64,000 nt of DNA, taken from positions 1 to 64,000 of the forward strand of contig NZ_CGBP01000004.1 of NCBI RefSeq assembly GCF_001053095.1. The letters are read 5' to 3'. Origin of the DNA: Yersinia similis. Its GTDB lineage: Bacteria; Pseudomonadota; Gammaproteobacteria; Enterobacterales; Enterobacteriaceae. The number at the start of each line of letters is the position of its first letter. The first letter of the stretch is position 1. Shown here piece by piece: positions 20,918-33,010 of the stretch. The notes under the pieces are model-generated. The model was not told the DNA's origin. It made no database searches and saw only the letters and a list, made by a program, of their open reading frames with translations. Both the position numbers and the translations under genes were made by a program.

Positions 20918-21298
20918 AAGTGATTGAGCGCCGCTAACTTTCCACCTAGTCAAATACCGCTGCAGCGTCAAGGACGAAACCTGATACCCAAAGTCATTGG
21001 CGTTGCAGCAAAGCGGCCAGTGAACAAGCCCCGATGAGTCTATTTATTTTAAGGTCAACGACCAGTAAGTGATTCGGGCGAGTGAGCGCCGCTAACCGTC
21101 CATCCAGCTAAAACCGCGACAGCGTCAAGGACAAAACCTGATACCCAAAGTCATTGGCGTTGCAGCAAAGCGGCCAGTGAACAAGCCCCGATGAGTCTAT
21201 TTATTTTAAGGTCAACGACCAGTAAGTGATTCGGGCGAGTGAGCGCCGCTAACTTTCCATCTAGTCAAATACCGCTGCAACGTCAAGGATGAAGGGTA
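20918..21298. repeat. Tandem ERIC-like array between queD and queE
   Basis: Two nearly identical 157-bp units (about 20982-21138 and 21139-21298) follow a partial copy (about 20918-20981) that has only the right-hand part. Each unit begins tgatacccaaagtcattggcg and contains gccccgatgagtctattt and gtgattcgggcgagtgag. The last copy ends exactly at the queE stop codon. The array fills the whole gap between the convergent genes queD and queE (20907-21298). Confidence 0.9.
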
Positions 21299-21970
21299 TC
21301 AAGCGATATTGAGATATTTATGTGTCTGCATCGACAACCGCCAGTTCTTAGCGATGCAGGTTTCAATACACAGCTTAGTCGCATCCTCTTTCTGGCTTAT
21401 CGGCTGCAACGCAATAATCCGTTTTTTATCATCATCCAACGTCGCCAGTAACGCCTCTAATGCTTCGATATCCCGTAACCGGCCAACCGGATGCTTAATT
21501 TCATCCGCACGCTGGAGTGCCTGTGGCAATATTTTTAGGCCACCGCGCATATTCACTTTTGGTGAAACGGTCACCCAAGTCTGGGCAGAACACCGCACTT
21601 CATGAGTACCACTGGTTTCAATCTGGCAACTGAAGCCAGCTTGCTCCAACAGTGACGTTAAAGGGAGGAGATCGTAAATGGATGGCTCACCACCCGTGAT
21701 AACCACATGGCGGGCGGTATACCCTTGCTGAGCGAAAAGATCTAACAGTTGCTGTTCACTGGCTGAACCCCAGGCATCACTTTCTGCGGTTTTCACCATA
21801 ATGCGCTGCATATCGACTTCCCGATCCGCTTCTTTTTCCCAGGTATGTTTGGTGTCACACCAGCTACAGCCTACCGGGCAACCTTGCAAGCGAACAAAAA
21901 TCGCTGGAACGCCAGTGAAATAACCCTCGCCCTGCAACGTCTGGAACATTTCATTAATCGGGTACAGCAT
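21299..21970 (-). CDS. queE: 7-carboxy-7-deazaguanine synthase QueE
   Basis: QueE is a radical SAM enzyme that contracts the pterin ring of QueD's product to 7-carboxy-7-deazaguanine. The 223 residues fit the E. coli-type enzyme. The cluster-binding cysteines are in RLQGCPVGCSWCDTKH near 28-43, where the spacing is CxxxCxxC as is usual for this family, followed by the SAM-binding VVITGGEPSIYDL near 89-101. The stop codon lies directly against the last ERIC-like repeat. Downstream partner QueC is not in the window. Confidence 0.96.
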   Translation of the reverse strand: MLYPINEMFQTLQGEGYFTGVPAIFVRLQGCPVGCSWCDTKHTWEKEADREVDMQRIMVKTAESDAWGSASEQQLLDLFAQQGYTARHVVITGGEPSIYDLLPLTSLLEQAGFSCQIETSGTHEVRCSAQTWVTVSPKVNMRGGLKILPQALQRADEIKHPVGRLRDIEALEALLATLDDDKKRIIALQPISQKEDATKLCIETCIAKNWRLSMQTHKYLNIA

Positions 21971-22030
21971 CAGTATCTCTATCGTTATTCAAATCAGTGA
22001 CCGATTATCGCAGATTACCCGGCCTCCACC

Positions 22031-22058
22031 AAACTGGCTACGCTCGGGTAGCCAGTTT
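22031..22058. terminator. Hairpin downstream of sodC
   Basis: A perfect 11-bp inverted repeat (22031-22041 and 22048-22058, 6-base loop) begins 16 bases after the sodC stop. It has only short T runs on either side, so it is a probable but not ideal intrinsic terminator. Confidence 0.6.
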
Positions 22059-22073
22059 AACTGTATCCGACGG

Positions 22074-22733
22074 TTACTCAATGACTCCACATGCCATCCG
22101 TGCGCCACCACCGCCTAAAGGCATTGGATGATCAGAGTAATTATCACCGCCAGCATGGATCATTAACGCATGCTGTTTCACCTCTGACAACGATTTCAGG
22201 CGCGGAGCCAATACGGGATATGTGGCGGTGCCATCTGCATTAACCACCAATCCCGGCAGATCCCCCAGATGCCCTTTATCGTTGTAAGGACCAAGGTGTA
22301 CCCCGGTCTTATTTGGGTCAAAATGCCCCCCTGCTGCCAATGCCGGCACGGCCTTGCCATCTTTCATCCCCGGAGCACAACTGGGTTTTTCATGCAGATG
22401 AAAACCGTGAATCCCCGGTGCCAGCCCAGTGAGATGCGGCGTAAACAGTAAGCCATAAGCGGTCTCAGTCACCGTCACTGTGCCAAGCGCTTTCCCATTC
22501 CCCTGTGGCAATGATTCATTGATCTTCACAGTCATGCTAGCCTTATTATTCATGCCAACCATATCATTCATGCTAGCCTTATCATTCATGCCAGCCATAT
22601 CATTCATGCTAGCCTTATTATTCATACTGTCCTTATCATTCATGCTGGCCATATCAGTCATACCGGCCATGTTAGCGGCCAATGTTGCGCTGGAGTAAAG
22701 AATAACAGGTAGCAGTAATGTACTTAATTTCAT
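22074..22733 (-). CDS. sodC: Cu,Zn superoxide dismutase SodC with Met-rich repeat
   Basis: SodC dismutes superoxide in the periplasm. After a signal peptide ([20 protein letters not shown]), residues about 20-67 are eight hexapeptides of the pattern N-D-(M/K)-A-(S/G)-M, followed by the catalytic domain. The domain keeps the copper and zinc ligands ([41 protein letters not shown]) and the C-terminal Cys in RMACGVIE. At 219 residues it is about 45 longer than typical bacterial SodC (about 173-190), all from the repeat. Met-rich stretches can bind Cu(I), so the tail could help load copper; that is inference. A loner gene between queE and eno. Confidence 0.95.
   Translation of the reverse strand: MKLSTLLLPVILYSSATLAANMAGMTDMASMNDKDSMNNKASMNDMAGMNDKASMNDMVGMNNKASMTVKINESLPQGNGKALGTVTVTETAYGLLFTPHLTGLAPGIHGFHLHEKPSCAPGMKDGKAVPALAAGGHFDPNKTGVHLGPYNDKGHLGDLPGLVVNADGTATYPVLAPRLKSLSEVKQHALMIHAGGDNYSDHPMPLGGGGARMACGVIE
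22531..22674. repeat. 18-bp tandem repeat encoding SodC Met-rich tail
   Basis: Eight consecutive 18-bp units (22531-22674) with scattered substitutions, in frame with sodC. Units alternate between two types, encoding NDKASM-like and NDMAGM-like hexapeptides, so the higher-order period is about 36 bp. Every unit ends in Met, and half have a second Met. Confidence 0.93.
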
Positions 22734-23016
22734 ATTGTTATATCCCTTATATGCTGATTAAGTCTGGTTTAATCTTGTCAATAGGAAACTTTTGACGATT
22801 AATTATTGCTTATATCTTATTCTCCCGCATACCAAAGTTGTCACGTTTTGTTGAATTTGTTGAATTTGTGTTTCATTTAGGAAAAGTTTTAGTTGGTGGT
22901 CGAAATATGGGTAGAGCCATATAGTTATGGTAGGTGGGGTTTTACAATAAACCAACCTGAGCGGCTCTAAGAAAGCCAGCATCTGATTTTGTCGATCAGT
23001 AAAATCAACTCATAAA
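22734..23016. other. Gap upstream of sodC
   Basis: The gap between sodC (start 22733) and the eno terminator should contain the sodC promoter. A short direct repeat of ttgttgaatt lies near 22850-22870. I see no open frame, RNA gene or mobile element remnant. Confidence 0.4.
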
Positions 23017-23038
23017 AAAACCCGCCGAAGCGGGTTTT
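23017..23038 (-). terminator. Terminator of eno
   Basis: A perfect 9-bp stem (23017-23025 and 23030-23038) closes a 4-base UUCG-type loop on the minus strand and is followed there by a run of seven T. This is a textbook intrinsic terminator 68 bases after the eno stop. Confidence 0.9.
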
Positions 23039-23105
23039 AAATTAATCGGTTAACATAATCAACCAGTTAACTTAATCAACTCATTAAGAAAGCAGAGCGC
23101 AGTAA

Positions 23106-24468
<1,363 letters not shown>

Positions 24469-24481
24469 ACCACCAAATATT

Positions 24482-26134
<1,653 letters not shown>

Positions 26135-26220
26135 TTAGGTTTAAAGACGATGGAAGTACCAGGACGGGAAAGTAGTATACCGGAACCTTGGTTTCGCTAC
26201 AAATGATCTCCGCACCCGTG

Positions 26221-26243
26221 GCGGTTTTTACCACTAAAACCGC
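26221..26243. terminator. Hairpin between mazG and pyrG
   Basis: An 8-bp inverted repeat (26221-26228 and 26236-26243) with A/T-rich arm ends, in the 211-base gap between mazG and pyrG. It could end mazG transcription, with the pyrG promoter after it. The T-run is part of the stem, so efficiency is uncertain. Confidence 0.45.
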
Positions 26244-26330
26244 GCAGAACAGCGTCTTGCTATCCGTTATAATTCAATATATTAACGTAATTAAAATTCC
26301 ACAACCATCTGTAAAATGAATTAAAACACC

Positions 26331-27173
26331 TTACATTTCAGTTTCTTGCTTTTTAACTTGCTGCCAGGCGGCTTCCATTTCATCAAGCGTCGCACTCTCC
26401 ATGGTTTGACCTGATGCCATAACTATTTGTTCTACCTGACGAAAACGCCGTTCAAACTTACGATTAGCCGCTTGTAGCGCATTCTCAGCTTTATGGCCCA
26501 GATGGCGCGATAGATTGACGGTGGCAAAGAGTAAATCACCAATTTCCTCACCCAACTTTTCCTCATTGACGACTGTCTGACGCGCTTCGAACATGACTTC
26601 GTCAATCTCTTCGTAAACCTTATCGAGTACCGGCCCTAACGTGCTCCAATCAAAACCGACTGACGCACAACGTTTCTGAATTTTATGGGCTTTCATCAAT
26701 GCAGGCAACGCATCAGGGATATCATCCAATGCTGAATACAATGCCTTCTCTGCTCGCTCTTCGGCTTTCCGTGATTCCCACCCCGCCAGTGCGGCCTCAC
26801 TGTCAACCGCCGCCTGAGTGACATTTTGAGACGCATCAGGGAAGACATGGGGATGGCGGCGCTCAAGTTTATCGCTAATCGCATGGCAAACGTCATCAAA
26901 GGCAAACAGCCCCTGCTCCTGCCCCATTTGGGCATAAAACACCACCTGGAACAGCAAATCACCCAGTTCTTCTCGAAGGTCATCAAAATCCTTGCGCGCA
27001 ATCGCATCAAGCACCTCGTAAGTCTCTTCCAGCGTATAAGGAGCGATGGTGTCAAAGGTCTGTTTGCGATCCCATGGGCAACCATTCTCTGGGTCACGCA
27101 GAGCGCGCATAATATCCAATAAACGTTGCAGGGCGACTGCTGTAGAATCAGGGAAAGTCACTGGTTGAGTCAT
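26331..27173 (-). CDS. mazG: Nucleoside triphosphate pyrophosphohydrolase MazG
   Basis: MazG hydrolyses NTPs and dNTPs to monophosphate and pyrophosphate, cleaning the nucleotide pool and lowering ppGpp-linked stress. The 280 residues (E. coli 263) contain two MazG folds; the first has the metal-binding EETYEVLDAI and DDLREELGDLLFQVVFYAQM motifs near 48-85, the second EIDEVMFEARQTV and EKLGEEIGDLLFATVNLSRH near 190-235. In E. coli mazEF lies between relA and mazG; here no mazEF toxin-antitoxin pair is present, only a 220-base gap with a 19-bp tandem repeat. Confidence 0.96.
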   Translation of the reverse strand: MTQPVTFPDSTAVALQRLLDIMRALRDPENGCPWDRKQTFDTIAPYTLEETYEVLDAIARKDFDDLREELGDLLFQVVFYAQMGQEQGLFAFDDVCHAISDKLERRHPHVFPDASQNVTQAAVDSEAALAGWESRKAEERAEKALYSALDDIPDALPALMKAHKIQKRCASVGFDWSTLGPVLDKVYEEIDEVMFEARQTVVNEEKLGEEIGDLLFATVNLSRHLGHKAENALQAANRKFERRFRQVEQIVMASGQTMESATLDEMEAAWQQVKKQETEM

Positions 27174-27314
27174 TTCAATTTATTCACTTTTTTGTCTTTA
27201 AAATTCGAAGCGTCGAGAGCATAGGCAGATTGATTGCAGCCAGCCGCCACGCCCCCGAAATGTATACCCGATCTTATAAAAACCGGTACATGAGGAGGGC
27301 GAGCACCGCCCAAT

Positions 27315-27371
27315 ATCAATAGAGTAAAGCGCAATCAATAGAGCAAAGCGTAATCAATAGAGTAAAGCGCA
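27315..27371. repeat. 19-bp tandem repeat, relA/mazG gap
   Basis: Three 19-bp units (27315-27333, 27334-27352, 27353-27371) differing at two positions, in the gap between the relA stop and the mazG start, where E. coli has mazEF. It is a noncoding minisatellite and a likely strain-variable locus. Confidence 0.9.
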
Positions 27372-27393
27372 ATAGCAGTCCAGATTAAAAAGC

Positions 27394-29628
27394 CTAATTG
27401 CCATGGAGGCGGCGGGCGTCTATTACATCCGGCAACTGATTCAGCTTAGCCAATACCCGGCCCAGCACCTGTAAGTTATAGATCTCGATATCCATATCGA
27501 TAGTCGCCACCATCTTTTTGGTATCGCTGCGACTAGCAACGCCCAGTACGTTAACTTTCTCATTTGCCAGGATAGTAGTGATATCGCGCAATAACCCACT
27601 GCGGTCATTAGCAGTAACCCGCACCACCAGCGAATAGCCGCTGGAGTAGCTTTCGCCCCAGACTGCATCGACAATCCGTTCCGGTGCATGGGATTCCAAT
27701 TCAGCCAACTGTTCACAATCTGCACGGTGGATCGATATCCCCCGCCCTTGAGTGATAAAGCCGATAATTTCATCACCGGGGATCGGCTGGCAACAACGGG
27801 CAATATGGTGCATCAGGTTACCAACACCTTCGACCACAATACGCCCACTGTCTTTGCTGGCGTTACGTGGCGCGGGCTGATGCTTGTTATTCAGATGACG
27901 GAGTGCCTCTAAATCAGCCTCTTCCGCCGTTGGCTTATTCAGTTTGCCCTGGAGGAAGTTCACCATCTGATTCAAACGGATATCACCACCACCTATCGCC
28001 GCTAACACTTCATCCATCGAATTCATGTTGTAACGCGGAACAAGTAGCTTCTCAGCCTCTTTCAGACTGATATCCAGGTGCTCTAGCTCATCGTCCAGCA
28101 TTTGCCGGCCAGCAAGAATATTCTTATCTCTATCTTGTTTGCGGAACCAGTTATGAATTTTGGAACGCCCGCGGCTGGTCGTGATGTAACCGAGGTTAGG
28201 ATTCAGCCAGTCACGGCTTGGGTTTGGCTGTTTTTGAGTGATAATTTCAATTTGATCACCCATCTGTAACTGATAAGTAAACGGCACAATGCGGCCACTG
28301 ATTTTAGCACCGATACAACGGTGACCCACATCGCTATGAATATGGTAGGCAAAATCCAGCGGCGTCGAACCCGCAGGCAGGTCAATCACATCGCCTTTTG
28401 GCGTAAACACGTACACCCGATCATCAAATACCTGGCTGCGCACTTCATCCAGCATTTCGCCAGAATCAGCCATCTCTTCCTGCCAGGCAATCAGTTTACG
28501 TAACCAGGCAATTCGCCCTTCATAACTCGAACGGCCCGCGGCTACCGCCCCTTCTTTATATTTCCAGTGCGCAGCAACCCCCAACTCTGCATCTTCATGC
28601 ATCTGGCGGGTGCGGATCTGAATTTCTAACGTTTTACCTCGTGGCCCAAGCACCACGGTATGGATCGATTGGTAACCATTTGGCTTAGGGTTGGCCACAT
28701 AATCATCAAATTCATCAGGTAAATGGCGAAAGTGCGTGTGAACAATCCCTAACGCGGCATAACAATCCTGCAAACGTTCCACCACCACCCGCACCGCACG
28801 GACGTCGAACAGTTCATCAAAGGCCAGCGACTTTTTCTGCATTTTGCGCCAAATGCTGTAGATATGCTTTGGTCGGCCATAAATGTCGGCTTTAATGCCT
28901 TCGTCGGCCATCGCCTTATGTAATGAAGCAACGAAGTCATCAATAAATTGTTCGCGATCAATACGCCTCTCGTGAAGTAATTTGGCGATTTTCTTATATT
29001 CATCCGGATGCAGATAACGGAAGCAGAAATCCTCCAGTTCCCATTTAATCTGGCCAATCCCCAAACGGTTCGCCAGTGGCGCGTAAATATTGGAACACTC
29101 TTTAGCCGCCAGAACACGTTCATCTTCCGGCGCATCTTTGACTTCACGCAGATGAGCGATCCGCTCTGCCAGCTTGATCACCACGCAGCGGAAATCCTCC
29201 ACCATCGCCAATAACATACGGCGCACGTTATCGACTTGCTCCGAGCTCATGGAATCGTTGTGAGTGGCTTTTAACTGACGGATAGCATCCATATCACGCA
29301 CGCCGTGTACCAGATACGTAATCCCCTTACCGAATTGCTCAGTCAGAGTAGTTTCATCCACGATATTGGCGTCTACCAGCGGGAACAGCAGCGCCGCGCG
29401 CATACTGTCGTTATCCATACTCAGAGTGGAAAGAATTTCAACCATTTCAAGACCGCGCCACAATAATAACGAGGCATCGGGATGGTTTTGCGTCTGTTGC
29501 TCACAGTAACGCCAGGTTTCAGCTAATCGCTCAGATGACTGCGGATTGGCAAGCCCTAAACTGGCGATCCAATCGTCAAGAGCAAACTCACCCGCTGGGT
29601 TTAAATGCGCACTTCGTACCGCAACCAT
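27394..29628 (-). CDS. relA: GTP pyrophosphokinase RelA
   Basis: RelA makes (p)ppGpp on ribosomes stalled with uncharged tRNA. The 744 residues (E. coli 744) have an inactive pseudo-hydrolase domain near 1-200 (HGVRDM in place of the HD motif), the synthetase domain near 230-390 (GRPKHIYSIWRKMQKK, FDELFDVRAVRV, PNGYQSIHTVVLGP), a TGS domain near 405-470 (VYVFTPKGDVIDLPAGSTP), the conserved-cysteine zinc-finger region (HHIARCCQPIPGDEI near 610-625) and a C-terminal ACT domain. The start is 9 bases beyond the decayed rlmD gene. Intact, so the stringent response should work together with dksA in this window. Confidence 0.98.
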   Translation of the reverse strand: MVAVRSAHLNPAGEFALDDWIASLGLANPQSSERLAETWRYCEQQTQNHPDASLLLWRGLEMVEILSTLSMDNDSMRAALLFPLVDANIVDETTLTEQFGKGITYLVHGVRDMDAIRQLKATHNDSMSSEQVDNVRRMLLAMVEDFRCVVIKLAERIAHLREVKDAPEDERVLAAKECSNIYAPLANRLGIGQIKWELEDFCFRYLHPDEYKKIAKLLHERRIDREQFIDDFVASLHKAMADEGIKADIYGRPKHIYSIWRKMQKKSLAFDELFDVRAVRVVVERLQDCYAALGIVHTHFRHLPDEFDDYVANPKPNGYQSIHTVVLGPRGKTLEIQIRTRQMHEDAELGVAAHWKYKEGAVAAGRSSYEGRIAWLRKLIAWQEEMADSGEMLDEVRSQVFDDRVYVFTPKGDVIDLPAGSTPLDFAYHIHSDVGHRCIGAKISGRIVPFTYQLQMGDQIEIITQKQPNPSRDWLNPNLGYITTSRGRSKIHNWFRKQDRDKNILAGRQMLDDELEHLDISLKEAEKLLVPRYNMNSMDEVLAAIGGGDIRLNQMVNFLQGKLNKPTAEEADLEALRHLNNKHQPAPRNASKDSGRIVVEGVGNLMHHIARCCQPIPGDEIIGFITQGRGISIHRADCEQLAELESHAPERIVDAVWGESYSSGYSLVVRVTANDRSGLLRDITTILANEKVNVLGVASRSDTKKMVATIDMDIEIYNLQVLGRVLAKLNQLPDVIDARRLHGN

Positions 29629-29637
29629 AACTTCTCC

Positions 29638-30014
29638 CTACTTTGCGACCTCTAACGCTTGAATAAACAGCGCCATAGATTCAAGATGCCCGGTGTGCGG
29701 GAACATATCCAACATACGCACCTGAGCAAGACGATAACCCACTCCTGATAAAACATGGCGCATTGGGTAAATTATTGCTTAACGCATTATACAGCCCATT
29801 AGTGACAAACGCCGCAACTCCTTCACCCTCAAAGGTTTACCAAACACGCCGCCAGCAGCAAGATAAACTTGCTCTCCCGGTAAGATATCAGGGATAAAAA
29901 CGATCACTCCCTGATGGTGTGCCCCACCAAAGTAAAGGGGCCAAGAAAATATACTGTCACAGTTATGGTTTACCGGGTCGTCACACGCCTGTTTGGAGAG
30001 TAGAATTGCACCAC
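29638..30014 (-). pseudogene. rlmD: Remnant of 23S rRNA methyltransferase rlmD
   Basis: In E. coli, rlmD (rumA; m5U1939 of 23S rRNA, about 430 residues) lies between relA and barA. Here only its two ends remain. The minus-strand 3' end (about 29638-29755) encodes [19 protein letters not shown], matching the RlmD C terminus up to a stop. The 5' end, read from about 30014, encodes QFYSPNRRVTTR, then a TAA where a Gln is expected, then TITVTV, then a frame change, then VFIPDILPGEQVYLA and VKELRRLSL from the TRAM domain. About 300 codons, including the catalytic domain and iron-sulfur cysteines, are gone. It cannot make an active enzyme. Confidence 0.85.
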
Positions 30015-30070
30015 ATTGATTGATCAAGCATCAGTTTCATTAGCGACTCATTCTCCCACATTGGAATACC

Positions 30071-32845
30071 ATGACCAAATACAGTCTTCGCGCGCGCATG
30101 ATGATTTTAATCTTGGCTCCCACGCTGCTTCTTGGGCTGTTACTCAGTACATCCTTTATGGTCAATCGCTATAATGAATTGCAAAACCAAATAGTTAGCG
30201 CAGGGACCAATATTATTGAACCGTTGGCCGTTGCCAGCGAATACGGCATGAGTTTCCGAAACCGCGACACCGTCCGACAGCTGATTAACCTACTACACCG
30301 TCGTCACTCGAATATTGTTCGGTCAATATCTGTTTTTGACGTAGATAATAAGCTTTTTGTTACATCCAACTACAATTACAATTCCTCACAATTAAGACTC
30401 CCTCAAGGCGAGCCCATCCCCGACTCTCTGATGCTTTCGTATCGTGGGGATTCGCTGATCCTACGAATGCCCATTGTCTCTGAATCTAATTTATCCAGTG
30501 AGCAAGCATCCGGACAGGGGGAAAGTGACCATATACTGGGCTATATCGCCATTGATTTGGATTTACAATCAGTACGCCTGAAACAATATAAAGAAATATT
30601 CATTTCAACGTTGCTACTGCTGTTCTGTATGTGTGTAGCCATTTTATTTGCTTACCGCCTGATGCGAGATGTCACCGGCCCTATCCGCAACATGGTCAAT
30701 ACCGTCGACCGTATTCGTCGCGGGCAATTAGACAGCCGGGTTGAAGGCCATATGCTCGGGGAACTGGATATTCTTAAAAATGGTATCAATTCAATGGCGA
30801 TGTCACTCGCGGCCTATCATGAAGAGATGCAGCAGAATATTGATCAAGCGACATCGGACTTGCGCGAAACACTCGAACAAATGGAAATCCAGAATGTGGA
30901 GCTGGGGCTGGCGAAAAAGCGTGCTCAAGAAGCCTCTCGAATTAAATCGGAGTTCCTGGCCAATATGTCCCATGAGCTGCGTACACCACTAAATGGGGTA
31001 ATTGGTTTTACCCGACAAACACTGAAAACCTCGCTGACACCTACGCAAACTGACTATTTACAAACCATCCAGCGTTCGGCTAACAACCTGTTATGCATCA
31101 TTAACGATGTACTGGATTTCTCCAAACTGGAAGCCGATAAACTGATACTTGAGCATATTCCCTTTTCGCTACGTGGAACGTTAGATGAAGTCATTATTTT
31201 GCTGGCACATACGGCTCATGAAAAAGGGCTAGAGCTGACGTTACATATCAATAATGACGTGCCAGACCAAGTGTTAGGTGATGCCATGCGTTTGCAGCAA
31301 ATCGTCACTAACTTGCTGGGTAATGCGATTAAATTCACCGAAGAAGGCAATATTGATATTTTGGTCGTCGTGAAGGCTACTGCATCGCAGCAAGTGACCT
31401 TAATGGTAGAGATCCATGATACCGGTATCGGTATTTCCGAATCCCAGCAAGCACAGCTATTCCAGGCTTTCCGTCAGGCGGATGCCAGTACCTCTCGACG
31501 CCATGGGGGGACCGGGCTTGGCCTGGTGATTACAGAACGGTTAGTGAAAGAAATGGGCGGTAATATCAGTTTCCAAAGCCAGATGGGTTGCGGTTCAATC
31601 TTCAGATTCCACCTCACATTAGAACTTAACGAGAGTATCCCTTATCGCCAGCCTGATATGGCGCATTTAGAGGGGAAACAGCTGGCTTATATTGAGCGTA
31701 ATTCTACGGCGGCAAGAGCAACGATAAATATACTCAACACCACACCATTGCAGGTGACTCATCGTCAGGCTTTAGCTCAGTTACCTGAACAACATTATGA
31801 TTTCCTGCTGGTCGGGGTACCAATCCCATTTAGAAATAACATGGCAATTCATCAGGATAAATTGCTAACAGCACTAAAAATTGCCGATCATGTCATCTTG
31901 GCGCTACCAAGCCAATCACAAGTAGAAGCCGAGCAACTTAAACAAATCGGAGCCAAAAGTTGCCTGCTGAAACCCATATCATCTAGCAGGCTTATCCCTT
32001 TACTCTTAGCCGAGGACACTCATAGCAAAGTGCTACCAGAGGAGCAGCCACGTAGGCAACCAAAGTTACCTTTCAGGGTGATGGCTGTTGACGACAACCC
32101 TGCGAATCTGAAGCTAATAGGTACCCTGCTTGAAGAGCAAATTGAGGAAACGGTGCTGTGCGATAGCGGTGCCAAGGCGATCACCTATGCGCGTGATCAC
32201 ACTCTGGATATCATTTTAATGGATATTCAAATGCCGGAAATCGATGGTATCCGTGCCAGTGAAATTATTCACCAGATACCGCATCACCAAGATACACCAA
32301 TCATTGCGGTCACCGCCCATGCCGTTAAAGGCCAGCAAGAGCAACTGTTAAGATTGGGTATGGCAGATTATCTGGCAAAGCCTATTGATGAAGCACGGCT
32401 GTTACAGGTACTCTCCCGTTATCAAAGCGATAATCCGCCATTATCTACAGCATCTACAGCATCTACAGCAGAAAGCCTGCCACTTCCCGTGCCTAAAGGT
32501 TCTGGGGTCATAGATTGGGCACAGGCTGTCAGGCAAGCCGCCAATAAAGAAGATCTGGCACGGGATCTCTTAACCATGTTGCTAGAATTTATGCCGCTGA
32601 TTACCTCCCGTGTGCAGGCGATTCTGGCAGGGGCTGACGATGATGATATTCTGAATTTGGTGCATAAATTCCATGGCAGTTGCGCCTGTAGCGGTGTGCC
32701 ACGCCTCAGACAACTGTGCATGACTATTGAACTACAGTTGCGTCAGCAGGTTAATTTGCAGGATTTAGAACCCGAGTGGCTTGAGTTACTGGATGAGATA
32801 GAAAATGTCAGCGAAGCGGCTAAAACCTATTTACGTACAGAGTGA
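30071..32845 (+). CDS. barA: Hybrid sensor histidine kinase BarA
   Basis: BarA is the membrane sensor of the BarA-UvrY system, which drives CsrB/C small RNAs and so carbon metabolism and virulence. The 924 residues (E. coli 918) contain a first membrane span near 11-31, a periplasmic region to about 175, a second span near 178-196 ([20 protein letters not shown]), a HAMP domain, the histidine kinase with His301 in [13 protein letters not shown], an ATP-binding domain ([12 protein letters not shown]), a receiver with Asp718 in LMDIQMPE, and a C-terminal Hpt domain with His868 in [21 protein letters not shown] insert lies before the Hpt domain. Intact. Confidence 0.97.
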   Translation: MTKYSLRARMMILILAPTLLLGLLLSTSFMVNRYNELQNQIVSAGTNIIEPLAVASEYGMSFRNRDTVRQLINLLHRRHSNIVRSISVFDVDNKLFVTSNYNYNSSQLRLPQGEPIPDSLMLSYRGDSLILRMPIVSESNLSSEQASGQGESDHILGYIAIDLDLQSVRLKQYKEIFISTLLLLFCMCVAILFAYRLMRDVTGPIRNMVNTVDRIRRGQLDSRVEGHMLGELDILKNGINSMAMSLAAYHEEMQQNIDQATSDLRETLEQMEIQNVELGLAKKRAQEASRIKSEFLANMSHELRTPLNGVIGFTRQTLKTSLTPTQTDYLQTIQRSANNLLCIINDVLDFSKLEADKLILEHIPFSLRGTLDEVIILLAHTAHEKGLELTLHINNDVPDQVLGDAMRLQQIVTNLLGNAIKFTEEGNIDILVVVKATASQQVTLMVEIHDTGIGISESQQAQLFQAFRQADASTSRRHGGTGLGLVITERLVKEMGGNISFQSQMGCGSIFRFHLTLELNESIPYRQPDMAHLEGKQLAYIERNSTAARATINILNTTPLQVTHRQALAQLPEQHYDFLLVGVPIPFRNNMAIHQDKLLTALKIADHVILALPSQSQVEAEQLKQIGAKSCLLKPISSSRLIPLLLAEDTHSKVLPEEQPRRQPKLPFRVMAVDDNPANLKLIGTLLEEQIEETVLCDSGAKAITYARDHTLDIILMDIQMPEIDGIRASEIIHQIPHHQDTPIIAVTAHAVKGQQEQLLRLGMADYLAKPIDEARLLQVLSRYQSDNPPLSTASTASTAESLPLPVPKGSGVIDWAQAVRQAANKEDLARDLLTMLLEFMPLITSRVQAILAGADDDDILNLVHKFHGSCACSGVPRLRQLCMTIELQLRQQVNLQDLEPEWLELLDEIENVSEAAKTYLRTE
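32443..32469. repeat. 9-bp tandem repeat in barA
   Basis: Three identical 9-bp units (32443, 32452, 32461) encode STASTASTA in the linker between the receiver and Hpt domains of BarA. Copy changes would keep frame. Confidence 0.88.
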
Positions 32846-32879
32846 TACCCTCGAACGCTTGTGGAAATAGAAAACCAAA

Positions 32880-32908
32880 AAGGGCACAGCGAGGTGAACT
32901 GTGCCCTT
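32880..32908. terminator. Terminator between barA and degP
   Basis: A 10-bp perfect stem (32880-32889 and 32899-32908, 9-base loop). On the minus strand it is followed by five T, so it is a good terminator for degP; it also lies 34 bases after the convergent barA stop. Confidence 0.75.
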
Positions 32909-32944
32909 GAGTTAGATGGAAATCACACGGGACCTACATAATAT

Positions 32945-33010
32945 TTACTGCATTGATACCCGTTACTGCATCAATACTTTACTGCATCAATACTTTACTG
33001 CATCAATAAA
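32945..33010. repeat. 16-bp tandem repeat at the degP 3' end
   Basis: Three 16-bp units (32963-32978, 32979-32994, 32995-33010) plus a diverged 18-bp unit (32945-32962). The unit at 32995-33010 encodes the final LMQ and stop of degP; the other copies lie after it, so the stop codon is repeated downstream. This looks like slippage copying of the gene end. Confidence 0.9.

Noticed and set aside
22531-22674. CRISPR-like array
   Set aside because: Units are 18 bp, contiguous, in frame with sodC and have no unique spacers; it is a coding tandem repeat. The other repeats were rejected as CRISPR for the same reason.
29779-30027. 82-codon small gene between relA and barA
   Set aside because: It contains pieces of the RlmD TRAM domain after a frameshift and is explained as part of the decayed rlmD gene.
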